Source of the DNA: Phycisphaeraceae bacterium
GTDB lineage: Bacteria > Planctomycetota > Phycisphaerae > Phycisphaerales > UBA1924
Length of the DNA: 64,000 bases
NCBI GenBank assembly: GCA_015200025.1
Contig: CP054186.1
Coordinates: 3,150,643 to 3,214,642, forward strand
Direction of reading: 5' to 3'
The position numbers were made by a program, and so were the translations under genes. Every line of letters begins with the position of its first letter. The first letter of the stretch is position 1. This document shows positions 1 to 7,543 of this stretch, piece after piece. The notes beneath the pieces were generated by a model. It worked only from the letters and a program-made list of their open reading frames with translations. It had not been told where the DNA came from and did no database searches.

Positions 1-58
1 GGTCGCCCGCGAAGAGGCTCCTCAGCGGTCGGAACGGCGCGGGGTTCGATGGGATCAT
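1..58 (-). CDS. Start of a gene running off the left edge
   Basis: An ATG on the minus strand at position 58 is preceded by a good ribosome binding site (GGAGG, six bases upstream) and opens a frame that stays open to the window edge. The visible start reads MIPSNPAPFRPLRSLF. Only 19 residues are visible, so no function can be given. It follows nuoC on the same strand by about 118 bases, so it could be the next gene of that transcript, but the start does not resemble NuoD. The call rests only on the ribosome binding site and the open frame. Confidence 0.35.
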   Translation of the reverse strand, partial: MIPSNPAPFRPLRSLFAGD

Positions 59-175
59 GCGGGACCTCCGTCCACCATGATCGGCACCCGCCGCTCACGC
101 GCTCAGGTATTCACCCCGGTACACCGAGGGTTGCCGCCGGATCGCCGGGTTATCGAAACCGAGGATAACCCGGGC

Positions 176-754
176 TCAGGTCGAGGTTCGATCGACGATC
201 TCGTACGCCTCGCGCTCGCCGCGCCCGCGGACGGGATAGTCCTTGCGGAGCGCGTGGGCCGGGTAGTCCTCCCACGTCAGGATCCGGCGGAGGTCCGGGT
301 GGTTCGTAAAGCGGACCCCGAACATGTCGAAGACCTCTCGCTCGGGCCACTCGGCCCCGGGCCACAGGTCGCACGCCGAGTCCAGCACCAGCGCCGGGTC
401 CGCCTCGATCCCCTCCGTCGGGAGCGACGGGTCCAGATACACCTTGACAAAGAACCGGTCGTCCCTCGAGAAGGAGATCAGGTTGTAGACGACCGCGAAG
501 CGACCGGGCTGCGGGGCCGGGTAGTTCAGGTAGTCGATCCCGATGACGTCCGAGAGGAAGTTGAAATCCGCACCGGGGTCGTTCTTGAGGAACGACAGCA
601 CGCGGTGCAGGTCCTTGGGCTCGACGACCAGCGTCGACATCCCCCGGAACTCCGTCCCGCGGAGCGCTGCCCCGGGGAACGCCCCTTTCACCCGCGCGAA
701 CATCGGGTGGTCGAGGGTCGGCGGGCGTGGGGTCGGGCCGGGCGTGTTCGTCAT
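176..754 (-). CDS. nuoC: NADH-quinone oxidoreductase subunit C (NuoC)
   Basis: This 192-residue protein is the 30-kDa subunit of the peripheral arm of respiratory complex I, which passes electrons from NADH to quinone at the cytoplasmic membrane. The C-terminal half carries the family signature, seen here as EREVFDMFG followed by HPDLRRIL and then a DYP segment (about residues 135-175). Length matches stand-alone NuoC rather than the NuoCD fusion. The ATG at 754 lies 21 bases after the stop of the upstream hypothetical gene on the same strand, so the two may be cotranscribed. No other complex I subunit is recognisable in the window; nuoA/B/D may lie elsewhere. Confidence 0.93.
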   Translation of the reverse strand: MTNTPGPTPRPPTLDHPMFARVKGAFPGAALRGTEFRGMSTLVVEPKDLHRVLSFLKNDPGADFNFLSDVIGIDYLNYPAPQPGRFAVVYNLISFSRDDRFFVKVYLDPSLPTEGIEADPALVLDSACDLWPGAEWPEREVFDMFGVRFTNHPDLRRILTWEDYPAHALRKDYPVRGRGEREAYEIVDRTST

Positions 755-775
755 GGCCTGAGGGTACGCCCCCTT

Positions 776-1471
776 TCACGCCCCGAGCAGCCCCGATACC
801 CATGCCCGCCCGATCCCCGCGTCGCCCCCGCACAGCACGATCGGCTTGCCCGTCGCCGCCCACGCCCGGACCGGGAGACGCCATGCCTCATCAGGGATCG
901 GCCCTTCCCCCGGCGGCCCCGGGACGCACCGCTCGCCGACGATCCGCGTCCCCCCGACGACCAGCCCGACCGCCCCTTCGACCCCTTCGAAGGCTTCGAC
1001 GATGCGGGCGATCCGGTCGGCCGCGTCGCCCACACCGTCCGGGGTGAGCATCAGGACCGGGTCCACCACGACCTCCACCGGTCGCCCCTCCCAGCGTCGG
1101 AGCATCGATAACGCCGAGGGCACGTCGGAGACGACGTGCCCGACGCACGGCCGGACCGCGATCCGTAGGCCCACCCGGCCCACCCGGCCCACCAGCGCCC
1201 CGAGCGCCTCATCGAACCCCGCCACCGCCCCCGGGGTCCAGGTCGGCCTGGGTTCTTCGGGGTCGCCCGTGGGAGGGGCCAGTGACCCCACGATGAGGCG
1301 TCCGGGCGCGGGGCTCCCCGCGAGGCGGGCCTCGATACGGGCGAGGTCGTGGGGCGAGGCGCCGACCCCAACGCCCCACGGCGGGTCGTTCACCGGGGCG
1401 TCGGGGTCGGCCCAACGGGCGTCGAACGGGTCGTCGGTCGCGGGTGTGGAGAGGATGTGCACAACGCGCAT
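776..1471 (-). CDS. Hypothetical protein, possible TIM-barrel (xylose isomerase-like)
   Basis: A 231-residue soluble protein with no signal peptide. Its pattern alternates hydrophobic strands and helices, for example GLRIAVRPCVGHVVSD, then VEVVVDPVLML, GAVGLVVGG and KPIVLCGG. That resembles the strand-end acidic residues of sugar-phosphate isomerase/epimerase TIM barrels, but no diagnostic metal-ligand set is certain, so the fold is an inference. It starts at ATG 1471 and ends 21 bases before nuoC on the same strand, which suggests cotranscription. The codon use looks like that of its neighbours and nothing suggests foreign origin. Confidence 0.55.
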   Translation of the reverse strand: MRVVHILSTPATDDPFDARWADPDAPVNDPPWGVGVGASPHDLARIEARLAGSPAPGRLIVGSLAPPTGDPEEPRPTWTPGAVAGFDEALGALVGRVGRVGLRIAVRPCVGHVVSDVPSALSMLRRWEGRPVEVVVDPVLMLTPDGVGDAADRIARIVEAFEGVEGAVGLVVGGTRIVGERCVPGPPGEGPIPDEAWRLPVRAWAATGKPIVLCGGDAGIGRAWVSGLLGA

Positions 1472-1596
1472 GGGGTGTGGAGACTCCGTGGATGGGTCAA
1501 GTCGGCGCGTGCCCGAGCCGATAACAGAGGTCCGATGTGGTTATATGCGGGGGGAGGTCGGCCGTGGTGGTCCGATCATCGGGGACGAGGTTGAGC

Positions 1597-1884
1597 ATGA
1601 CGACTGACACGACGGGCCTGATTCGGATGTTCGAGGACGTGCCCGAGGGGGCCGACGCGACGGTGGCAACGGCCGAGCACCTCGGGCGCGAGCAGGTCAT
1701 CGAGAGGATCCTGGGGATCAACCCGACGGCGTCGAGCCTGTTCCTGTCGTCGTTCGAGGACGATCAACTCCGGGCGTACCTGGAGCACCTCGTCGTGATG
1801 ATGGCGCCCCGCGGCCCCCGCAGCGCCGGGTGGGTCCGCCGGGGCGAGACCCCCGCGATCGTGAGCGCCGAGCCCGAGGAATAA
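1597..1884 (+). CDS. Small conserved-looking hypothetical protein
   Basis: A 95-residue acidic protein beginning MTTDTTGLIRMFEDV. The start chosen is the ATG at 1597, preceded by a purine-rich GACGAGG; an upstream in-frame start at 1537 would add 20 low-complexity residues without a better ribosome binding site. The middle (about residues 28-70) looks helical, with ERILGINPTASSLFL and LRAYLEHLVVMM. No domain is recognised. It is divergent from the hypothetical/nuoC pair, so 1472-1596 should hold promoters for both directions. It could be a small regulatory or partner protein, but there is no direct evidence. Confidence 0.55.
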   Translation: MTTDTTGLIRMFEDVPEGADATVATAEHLGREQVIERILGINPTASSLFLSSFEDDQLRAYLEHLVVMMAPRGPRSAGWVRRGETPAIVSAEPEE

Positions 1885-2193
1885 CCGGGAACGTGAACCG
1901 ACGAACCCGCGGCCGTCGCCCTCCAAGGGTGTGATGGGTCCGTGGCGGCCGATGAATCGACCCCGGATCCGCGGGGGCCCGTGGTGGGGCTCCTTCGGCC
2001 GGGGTCGTTTCTTGCGCGGACGGGGGCCGGTCGGGGGGCGAGAACGGCGGCCGGGCGTCAACCTTGGATCGAACCCCCCCGTGGCGGGTTATCCCGCCGG
2101 GGCGGCGTGCCGATGAATGGGGGCCGATGCTCCGCGCGCACGACCGATCCCGGCGTGCGGTGGGCCGCGTCGGCACGCTCAGGGGAACTCAGC

Positions 2194-3552
2194 ATGAAGA
2201 CCACGCAGCACGCGGCGACGGCGCGGGCCATCGCGACGGTGATCGGGACGATCGGTGTGTCGGCGGCGCTGCTGTCGGCGTCGGGGTGTGTGATCGAACG
2301 GTCGGCCCCCCGGGCGTCGGCGACGCCCGCGGTCAGGCCCGTGACGCCCACCTCCGCGAACGATGAACGGGCGGGGCTCCACGACCGCGGGCCCGGCCCG
2401 GCCCTGGGCGCTGCATCGGGCACGTCCCCGGGCACGTCTCCGGCGATGATGACGGGCCGATGGGCCCGGGAATGGGCCTTCGCCCGCGAGGACGCCGCCC
2501 GGGGCGGGACCAACCCGTACCCCTTCGCGGGCTTCGACGGGGTCCCCCGTGGTGGTGCGGCGCTGGACCCCGAGCCGATGGGCTTCGGGCCTGTCCAGCG
2601 GGTGACGTTCTCGCGCGTCGGCGCCGACTTCGACCCGACGATGACGCCCGACGGGCGGCGGCTGGTCTTCGCGAGCACGCAGCACCGCAAGACCTCGGAT
2701 ATCTATATCAAGGACCTCGGCGGGCTCGTGGTGACGCAGATCACCAACGACCCGGCGGACGACGTGATGCCCGCGGTGAGCCCGGACGGGACGCGGATCG
2801 CCTTCGCCAGCAACCGCGGGGGCAACTGGGATCTCTACATCGCGCCGATCTCGGGGGGGCACGCGACGCGGGTGACGAGCGACCCCGCCGACGAACTCCA
2901 CCCGACGTGGTCCCCCTGCGGGACGAAGCTGGCGTTCTGCCGCATGGGCGAGGCCAGCAGCCGGTGGGAGTTGTGGGTGACGCCGGCGACCGCCGGGGTG
3001 GCGACGGAGTTCCTGGGGTTCGGGATGTTCCCCAAGTGGTGCCCGGTCTCGGGGACGGGGGCGGAGGGGTCGGACCGGATCCTGTTCCAGGTCGGGCGTG
3101 AGCGGGGCTCGCGCACCTTCGGGGTCTGGACGCTCGATTACATGGACGGGCGGGCGTGGAACGCGACGGAACTGGCCGGGAGCCCGACGGCGGCCCTGAT
3201 CAACCCGACGTGGAGCGACGACGGGCGCCGGGTCGTCTTCGCCGAGGTCCCCCTCGACGGGGTGACCAACGCCGCATCGGCGCCCAGAGTCGCCCGACTG
3301 TGGATGCAGAACATCGACGGGACGGGCCGGGTCCGCCTGACCGAGGGCAACGCGGTCGCGCTCATGCCCTTCTGGGGTCGCGGCGACCGGGTCGTCTTCA
3401 TGTCGTCCAAGGACGGGGTCGAGAACATCTGGTCGCTGGACGCGGCGCCGGCCATCGCGGCGGCGGACGGGGCCGGGCAGCGCGTCGCGACCTCGCCCTC
3501 CGCCCCGGCGACCCCCGCGGGGACCACGGCGTCGGCCCCGGACGGCCCGTAA
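2194..3552 (+). CDS. TolB-like beta-propeller lipoprotein
   Basis: A 452-residue exported protein. The start at ATG 2194 (after AGGGGAAC) gives a short signal peptide with a lipobox ending SASGC (Cys about residue 32), so it is probably anchored in a membrane on the periplasmic side. After a low-complexity linker come several WD40-like/PD40 blades: MTPDGRRLVFAS, VSPDGTRIAFAS and TWSPCGTKLAFC each match the SPDG-x-IAF repeat of TolB. There is no catalytic domain after the propeller, and it ends in an Ala/Pro-rich tail. It may be a scaffold or ligand-binding protein. True TolB is periplasmic and partners Pal; no pal or tolA is seen here, so the name is fold-level only. Confidence 0.75.
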   Translation: MKTTQHAATARAIATVIGTIGVSAALLSASGCVIERSAPRASATPAVRPVTPTSANDERAGLHDRGPGPALGAASGTSPGTSPAMMTGRWAREWAFAREDAARGGTNPYPFAGFDGVPRGGAALDPEPMGFGPVQRVTFSRVGADFDPTMTPDGRRLVFASTQHRKTSDIYIKDLGGLVVTQITNDPADDVMPAVSPDGTRIAFASNRGGNWDLYIAPISGGHATRVTSDPADELHPTWSPCGTKLAFCRMGEASSRWELWVTPATAGVATEFLGFGMFPKWCPVSGTGAEGSDRILFQVGRERGSRTFGVWTLDYMDGRAWNATELAGSPTAALINPTWSDDGRRVVFAEVPLDGVTNAASAPRVARLWMQNIDGTGRVRLTEGNAVALMPFWGRGDRVVFMSSKDGVENIWSLDAAPAIAAADGAGQRVATSPSAPATPAGTTASAPDGP

Positions 3553-3790
3553 GGCGTTCCTACGGGCGTGGATGATCTCTTTGGTTCACACCGGGCTCTC
3601 CGTGCGCGCGCCCACGCGGGCCGGGGGTGCCTCTGCCGTGCCCCGTCCCTTGTGCGCCCGGGCCTGGGCGTGAATGGGGGCGCGAAGAAATCGGGGGTTT
3701 GAGGGGCGTCAACCGATAATCCGGTCCTGCCCCGGCACGGACGCCGGGGTGTTTCGGCGTCGCGGGACGCCGGGTCAGGGGCACGGACGT

Positions 3791-4636
3791 ATGGCATCGG
3801 TCGGCGTGGAGCGCGTCGGTTCACCGCGGGGGAAGCGCCTCGGGTGCGGCCTGGGGTTGCTGGGGTTGGCGGTGCTCGTGGCGGCGCAGGCGACGGTGGG
3901 GGGGTGCGCGGGGCCGAGGGAAGAGTTGATCTCGCCCGGGATGTCGGTGGCGCCGTACGACACGTCGCGGGGGGACGTGGTCTGGGCGGTGGTCCCGCTC
4001 CGGAACGAATCGGGGACCAGCGCGGTCGATGCGCTGGGGATGAGCGATCTGGTGGTGTCGGCGGCCGAGCAGGTCCGAGGGGTGCGGTGCCTGCCTTTGA
4101 ACCGGACGATCGAGACGATGCGGGCCCTTCAGATGCCGGCGGTCCGGACGCCCGGGGAGGCCAAGACGCTGGCGGCGGCGATGGGGGCCGACGGGGTCAT
4201 CGTGGGCTCGGTGACGGCGTACGACCCGTACACGCCGTCGTTGGGGCTGTCGCTGGGGTTGTTTGCGCGCGGCGGGGCGATGTTCGTGCGGGGGGGCGAT
4301 TGGGAACAAAACCTGAACACTAAGGCGCTTTCCGTCCGTATAACCGAACCGGAGGCCGGCTCTCGGAGTATGGATGGGGGGGGGATGGTGTCGAGCGTGT
4401 CGGAGGTGCTGGACGCGAAGAACCACCAGGTTCTGATGGACGTGCGGTCGTATGCGCTGGGCAGGCATCAGGAAACGGACGCGCTGGGGTGGCGGCGGTA
4501 CACGGCGAGCATGCCGCTGTACGCCGAGTTCGCGTCGTCGCACATGGTGTCGAGGCTGGTGGGCAAGGAATGGGTCCGTCTCGGTCGGGACCGCGCGGCG
4601 TTGGCCGGCGCGGGCGATGGTCGAGCCGAGCCGTAA
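3791..4636 (+). CDS. CsgG/LpoB-like envelope lipoprotein
   Basis: A 281-residue protein with a hydrophobic signal segment and lipobox ending TVGGC (Cys about residue 39), so a predicted lipoprotein. The mature part opens with WAVVPLRNESG, then VVSAAEQVRGVRCLP and AAAMGADGVIVGSVTAY. This is the nucleotide-binding-like alpha/beta layout found in CsgG, LpoB and GNA1162-type outer-membrane lipoproteins. The start was set at ATG 3791 because the 39 residues upstream are polar and would bury the signal peptide. It may be an outer-membrane assembly or peptidoglycan synthase accessory factor, which is an inference. The next gene starts 10 bases downstream, so the two are probably cotranscribed. Confidence 0.65.
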   Translation: MASVGVERVGSPRGKRLGCGLGLLGLAVLVAAQATVGGCAGPREELISPGMSVAPYDTSRGDVVWAVVPLRNESGTSAVDALGMSDLVVSAAEQVRGVRCLPLNRTIETMRALQMPAVRTPGEAKTLAAAMGADGVIVGSVTAYDPYTPSLGLSLGLFARGGAMFVRGGDWEQNLNTKALSVRITEPEAGSRSMDGGGMVSSVSEVLDAKNHQVLMDVRSYALGRHQETDALGWRRYTASMPLYAEFASSHMVSRLVGKEWVRLGRDRAALAGAGDGRAEP

Positions 4637-4646
4637 GGGGTGGCGG

Positions 4647-5000
4647 ATGTCGCAGGGTCACGGGAAGAAGAAGCCGGGCACGCCTTCGGGGCTTGACCCG
4701 GCGTGCGCGCTGCCGGCGGGCGGGCCGGCGGGTGGGGGTGTGGGGGGTGTGGGGGGTGTGGGGGTTCCGGTGGTGGAGTGTGAAGTGAAGGGCGTGCGGC
4801 GGGTGGTGACGCTGATCAAGGGCGGGCAGCGGTGGCGGTTCGTGTACGCCCGGGGTGAAGAGGAGTCGATGATCGGCGCGGTGCGTTCGATCCTCCGGCG
4901 TCCCAAGGGCGGGCTGGACTGGGTGGACGTGGCGCTGGTGAACCATGAGATCCGTCGGGGGCTGTCGGATGTGAGGGCGAAGGACGGGTATGGGAAATAA
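4647..5000 (+). CDS. Small basic hypothetical protein with Gly/Val-rich tract
   Basis: A 117-residue protein starting MSQGHGKKKPGTP, 10 bases after the CsgG-like lipoprotein gene. Residues 25-40 are a low-complexity stretch encoded by a G-rich GGGGTGT repeat at about 4731-4765. The rest (GVRRVVTLIKGGQRW to GLSDVRAKDG) is compact and looks like a real fold, with several Arg and Lys residues. I do not recognise a domain. The position suggests it is the last gene of a two-gene unit; the next 170 bases are repeat-rich and non-coding. Confidence 0.5.
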   Translation: MSQGHGKKKPGTPSGLDPACALPAGGPAGGGVGGVGGVGVPVVECEVKGVRRVVTLIKGGQRWRFVYARGEEESMIGAVRSILRRPKGGLDWVDVALVNHEIRRGLSDVRAKDGYGK

Positions 5001-5041
5001 CGCTGCCGGTCTGGTGGACCGATAGTGTGGAGCGGCGGGAT

Positions 5042-5098
5042 GGGGTTGAGGGAGGGGTTGAGGGTGCGGGGGGTTGAGGGTGGGGGGGTTGAGGGTGG
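5042..5098 (+). repeat. Four imperfect GGGTTGAGGG direct repeats
   Basis: Four copies of a GGGGTTGAGGG-like unit lie in the 171-base gap between the small basic protein gene and the Xer gene, at about 5042, 5054, 5071 and 5086. With runs of three or more G's they could form a quadruplex on the plus strand. No coding potential is evident. The units are too short and irregular for a CRISPR array. Confidence 0.7.
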
Positions 5099-5171
5099 GG
5101 GCGTCGCGTGAGGATGGTGAGCGACGCCGGTGGCGGGGCGAGAGCCCCGGGACAGCAGTGGGAGTCTGACG

Positions 5172-6179
5172 ATGTCGACGTTGCCGATCACGGAAGCATT
5201 CACGGCCTATCTCGCCGACGAGCGTCATTTCAGCCCGTACACGGCGCGGTGCTACGGGGCGGACCTCCGCCAGTACATCGAGTATCTGGCGGACGAGTTC
5301 GGGGTGACGGTCGACCCGTCGCGTGAGAAGGCGGCGATGACCGAGCCGATCGAGCGAGGGGTGACGATGGGCCCCGAGGCCAAGGTCGAGACGGTGACGC
5401 GGGCGATCCGCGGGGCGTCGAGCGACCTGGTGAGACAGTTCCTGGGGTACCTGGGCGAGCAGCAGTATTCGGCGGCGACGATGGCGAGGAAGATCGCGAC
5501 GCTGCGGAGTTTCTACAAGTGGGCGGACAAGCGCGGGCTGTCGGCGGTGAACCCGATGACGGTGATCCGCACGCCCAGGCAGAGCAAGCGTCTGCCCAAG
5601 GCGATCACGATCGACCAGGTGGAGAAGCTGCTGAGCGCCCCGAGCGATTCGGACCTGCTGGGGCGGCGTGACCGGGCGATGCTCGAGACGCTGTACAGCA
5701 CGGGGCTGCGGGTGAGCGAGCTGGTGGGGCTGAACTTCACGGACCTGGACGTGCAGGGCGAGGCGTTGCACATCCGCGGGAAGGGGAAGAAGGAGCGGAT
5801 CGTGCCGCTGGGGAGCCACGCGTTGCGGGCGATCGCGCGGTACCTGGAGCTGATGCAGGAGGACGCGCGGGTGTCGGCGGTGGACCCGGGCCGTCGCCCG
5901 TTGTTCGTGAACAAGCACGGCGGTCGGCTGTCGAGCCGGTCGGTGCGCCGGAAGTTGGACAAGTATCTCAAGATGGCGGGGCTGGACCCGACGATCAGCC
6001 CGCACACGCTGCGTCACACGTTCGCGACGCACCTGCTCGACAACGGGGCGGACCTGCGGAGCGTGCAGGAATTGCTGGGGCACCAGTCGCTCAGCACGAC
6101 GCAGGTCTACACGCACCTGACGTCGCAGCGGGTGACGGACGCGTACGCCAAGGCGCACCCTCGGGCGCAGGCGAGCTGA
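5172..6179 (+). CDS. Tyrosine recombinase of the XerC/XerD type
   Basis: A 336-residue site-specific recombinase. The catalytic domain shows the active-site Arg in LYSTGLRVSELVGL, the Lys in IRGKGKKERIVPL, the second box SPHTLRHTFATHLLDNG and the nucleophile in STTQVYTHL. These fit XerC/XerD, which resolve chromosome dimers at dif with FtsK. The ATG at 5172 starts directly at the core-binding domain (ITEAFTAYLADE). The protein is about 35 residues longer than typical Xer proteins because of a polar insert near residues 55-90 in the N-terminal core-binding domain. No integrase-linked att site, transposon or phage gene is adjacent, so a housekeeping Xer is more likely than a mobile integrase. 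Confidence 0.88.
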   Translation: MSTLPITEAFTAYLADERHFSPYTARCYGADLRQYIEYLADEFGVTVDPSREKAAMTEPIERGVTMGPEAKVETVTRAIRGASSDLVRQFLGYLGEQQYSAATMARKIATLRSFYKWADKRGLSAVNPMTVIRTPRQSKRLPKAITIDQVEKLLSAPSDSDLLGRRDRAMLETLYSTGLRVSELVGLNFTDLDVQGEALHIRGKGKKERIVPLGSHALRAIARYLELMQEDARVSAVDPGRRPLFVNKHGGRLSSRSVRRKLDKYLKMAGLDPTISPHTLRHTFATHLLDNGADLRSVQELLGHQSLSTTQVYTHLTSQRVTDAYAKAHPRAQAS

Positions 6180-6260
6180 TCGCCGCCTCGGGACGGTGAT
6201 ATCCACGGGACCTACGGCGCCGGCGCGGGAGCGACGGCGTCTTTCTTGCGCGGCGTAGGA

Positions 6261-6340
6261 GGGCGTGGGTGGGGGTGTGGGGGGGGGTGTGGGTGGGGGT
6301 GTGGGTGGGGGTGTGGGTGGGGGGGGGGGGATGGGTGTGG
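6261..6340 (+). repeat. G-rich GGGGTGTGGG low-complexity tract
   Basis: About 80 bases upstream of the carbonic anhydrase gene consist of repeated GTGGGGGTGTGGG units, with a 12-G run near 6319-6330. It fills most of the 284-base gap between the Xer and carbonic anhydrase genes. Many closely spaced G runs make a plus-strand quadruplex possible. I see no gene, terminator hairpin or clear promoter in it. Confidence 0.75.
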
Positions 6341-6463
6341 GCACGCAACTTGGGGGGGCGCGGGGCGGGCGGTGATGCGGCGTCGGGCGGCGGCCGATGG
6401 GTTCAGGCGGGTCGCTCGTGGGCGGCCCGAGTCGTTGTGTGCGCATGCGCAGAGGAGTGACCC

Positions 6464-7459
6464 ATGGCCTTGGTGAATGCTGGTCGGTTGGCGTCGGTCG
6501 GTGTGGCGGCGGTGCTGTTGGTTTCGGCGGGGGCGGCGGTGGCGTTCTCGGGCCCCGAGCCGGCGCATCACAAGCCGGAGGCGAAGCCCTCGGCGTCGGG
6601 CCCGGCGGTGAAATCGTCGGCGTACCCGGAGACGAAGTCGGCGGGGTACACGCCCGGGCTCAAGGTGACGGAGACCAAGCACCAGCCGGCGCCCGCGCCG
6701 GTGACGGTGTCGGCGGCGTCCAAGGCGCCGGCGCCCGCGAAGGCGGATCACGCGTCGGGCGGGCACGGCTCGTCGGCGGTGTCGGCGGACCAGGCGCTGG
6801 CGTGGCTCGAGGAGGGGAACGCGCGGTGGGTGTCGGGCAAGGCGGAGCACCCGGGGACGGACCGTGCGCGGCGTGAGGCGCAGGCCGAGGGGCAGACGCC
6901 GTTCGTCGCGGTGCTGACGTGCGCGGACTCTCGGCTCCCGGTGGAACGGGTGTTCGATCGCGGGGTGGGCGAGGTGTTCGCGGTGCGGGTGGCGGGGAAC
7001 GTGGCGGGGACGAGCGAGGGGGGGACGCTGGAGTACGGGGTGTCGCACCTTGGGATCCCCGTGGTGGTGGTGATGGGGCACACCAAGTGCGGGGCGGTGG
7101 CGGCGGCGGCGGGCGGGGGCGAGGTGCACGGGCAGGTCGGGGCGCTGGTCGAGGAGATCCGCCCGGCGGTGGCGCGGGCCCGCTCGGCGAACCCCGACGC
7201 GGACGAGAAGGGCCTGGTGTCGGCGGCGGTGCGCGAGAACGTGTGGCAGTCGGTGCTGACGCTGCTCAAGAACAACGACACGATCCGCGGGAAGGTCCGC
7301 GGGGGCGAGGTCCGGATCGTCGGTGCGGTGTACGACGTGACGAGCGGGAAGGTCGAGTTCCTCGGGGCGCACCCCTACGAGGCGGAGCTGGTGGCGGCGT
7401 TCGACGCCCGCGCGGCGTCGAAGACGCGGGTCGCCGGGGCGGACGACCACGGGCACTGA
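6464..7459 (+). CDS. Exported beta-class carbonic anhydrase
   Basis: A 331-residue zinc enzyme that interconverts CO2 and bicarbonate. The beta-class zinc and catalytic motifs are clear: CADSR (about residue 152) and GHTKCGAV (about residue 205), with EYGVSHLGIPVVVV between. The start at ATG 6464 follows AGAGGAG and gives a Sec-type signal peptide (hydrophobic residues 8-27, cleavage near AFSG), so it is probably periplasmic. About 80 residues of Lys/Ala/Pro-rich linker separate the signal from the catalytic domain. Periplasmic beta-class enzymes are less common than cytoplasmic ones. A strong terminator follows, so it is probably the last gene of its transcript. Confidence 0.9.
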   Translation: MALVNAGRLASVGVAAVLLVSAGAAVAFSGPEPAHHKPEAKPSASGPAVKSSAYPETKSAGYTPGLKVTETKHQPAPAPVTVSAASKAPAPAKADHASGGHGSSAVSADQALAWLEEGNARWVSGKAEHPGTDRARREAQAEGQTPFVAVLTCADSRLPVERVFDRGVGEVFAVRVAGNVAGTSEGGTLEYGVSHLGIPVVVVMGHTKCGAVAAAAGGGEVHGQVGALVEEIRPAVARARSANPDADEKGLVSAAVRENVWQSVLTLLKNNDTIRGKVRGGEVRIVGAVYDVTSGKVEFLGAHPYEAELVAAFDARAASKTRVAGADDHGH

Positions 7460-7486
7460 GAAGGATCCGTCGTGGATGATCACGGG

Positions 7487-7518
7487 CCCCCGCGCGAACG
7501 GCGCGGGGGTCTTTCATT
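7487..7518 (+). terminator. Rho-independent terminator after carbonic anhydrase gene
   Basis: A perfect nine-base stem (7487-7495 with 7501-7509) and a GAACG loop is followed by TCTTTCATTT. It lies 27 bases after the carbonic anhydrase stop and 26 bases before the next start, so it should separate the two transcripts. Confidence 0.9.
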
Positions 7519-7543
7519 TGGGGGTGTGTGGTATGCTCTGGGG

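Noticed and set aside
5042..5098. Possible CRISPR array
   Set aside because: Units are about 11 bases, there are no spacers of constant length and no cas gene is near.
5172..6179. Xer gene as integrase of a mobile element
   Set aside because: No phage or transposon genes, att-like repeats or adjacent tRNA; the motifs fit housekeeping Xer.
4320..6446. A 708-codon open frame on the minus strand
   Set aside because: It lies antisense to the CsgG-like, small basic and Xer genes, is Arg/Pro/His-rich without any domain and is explained by high G+C.
7472..7543. Upstream start for the saccharopine dehydrogenase-like gene
   Set aside because: It would translate through a strong terminator and precede the Rossmann start by 24 residues.
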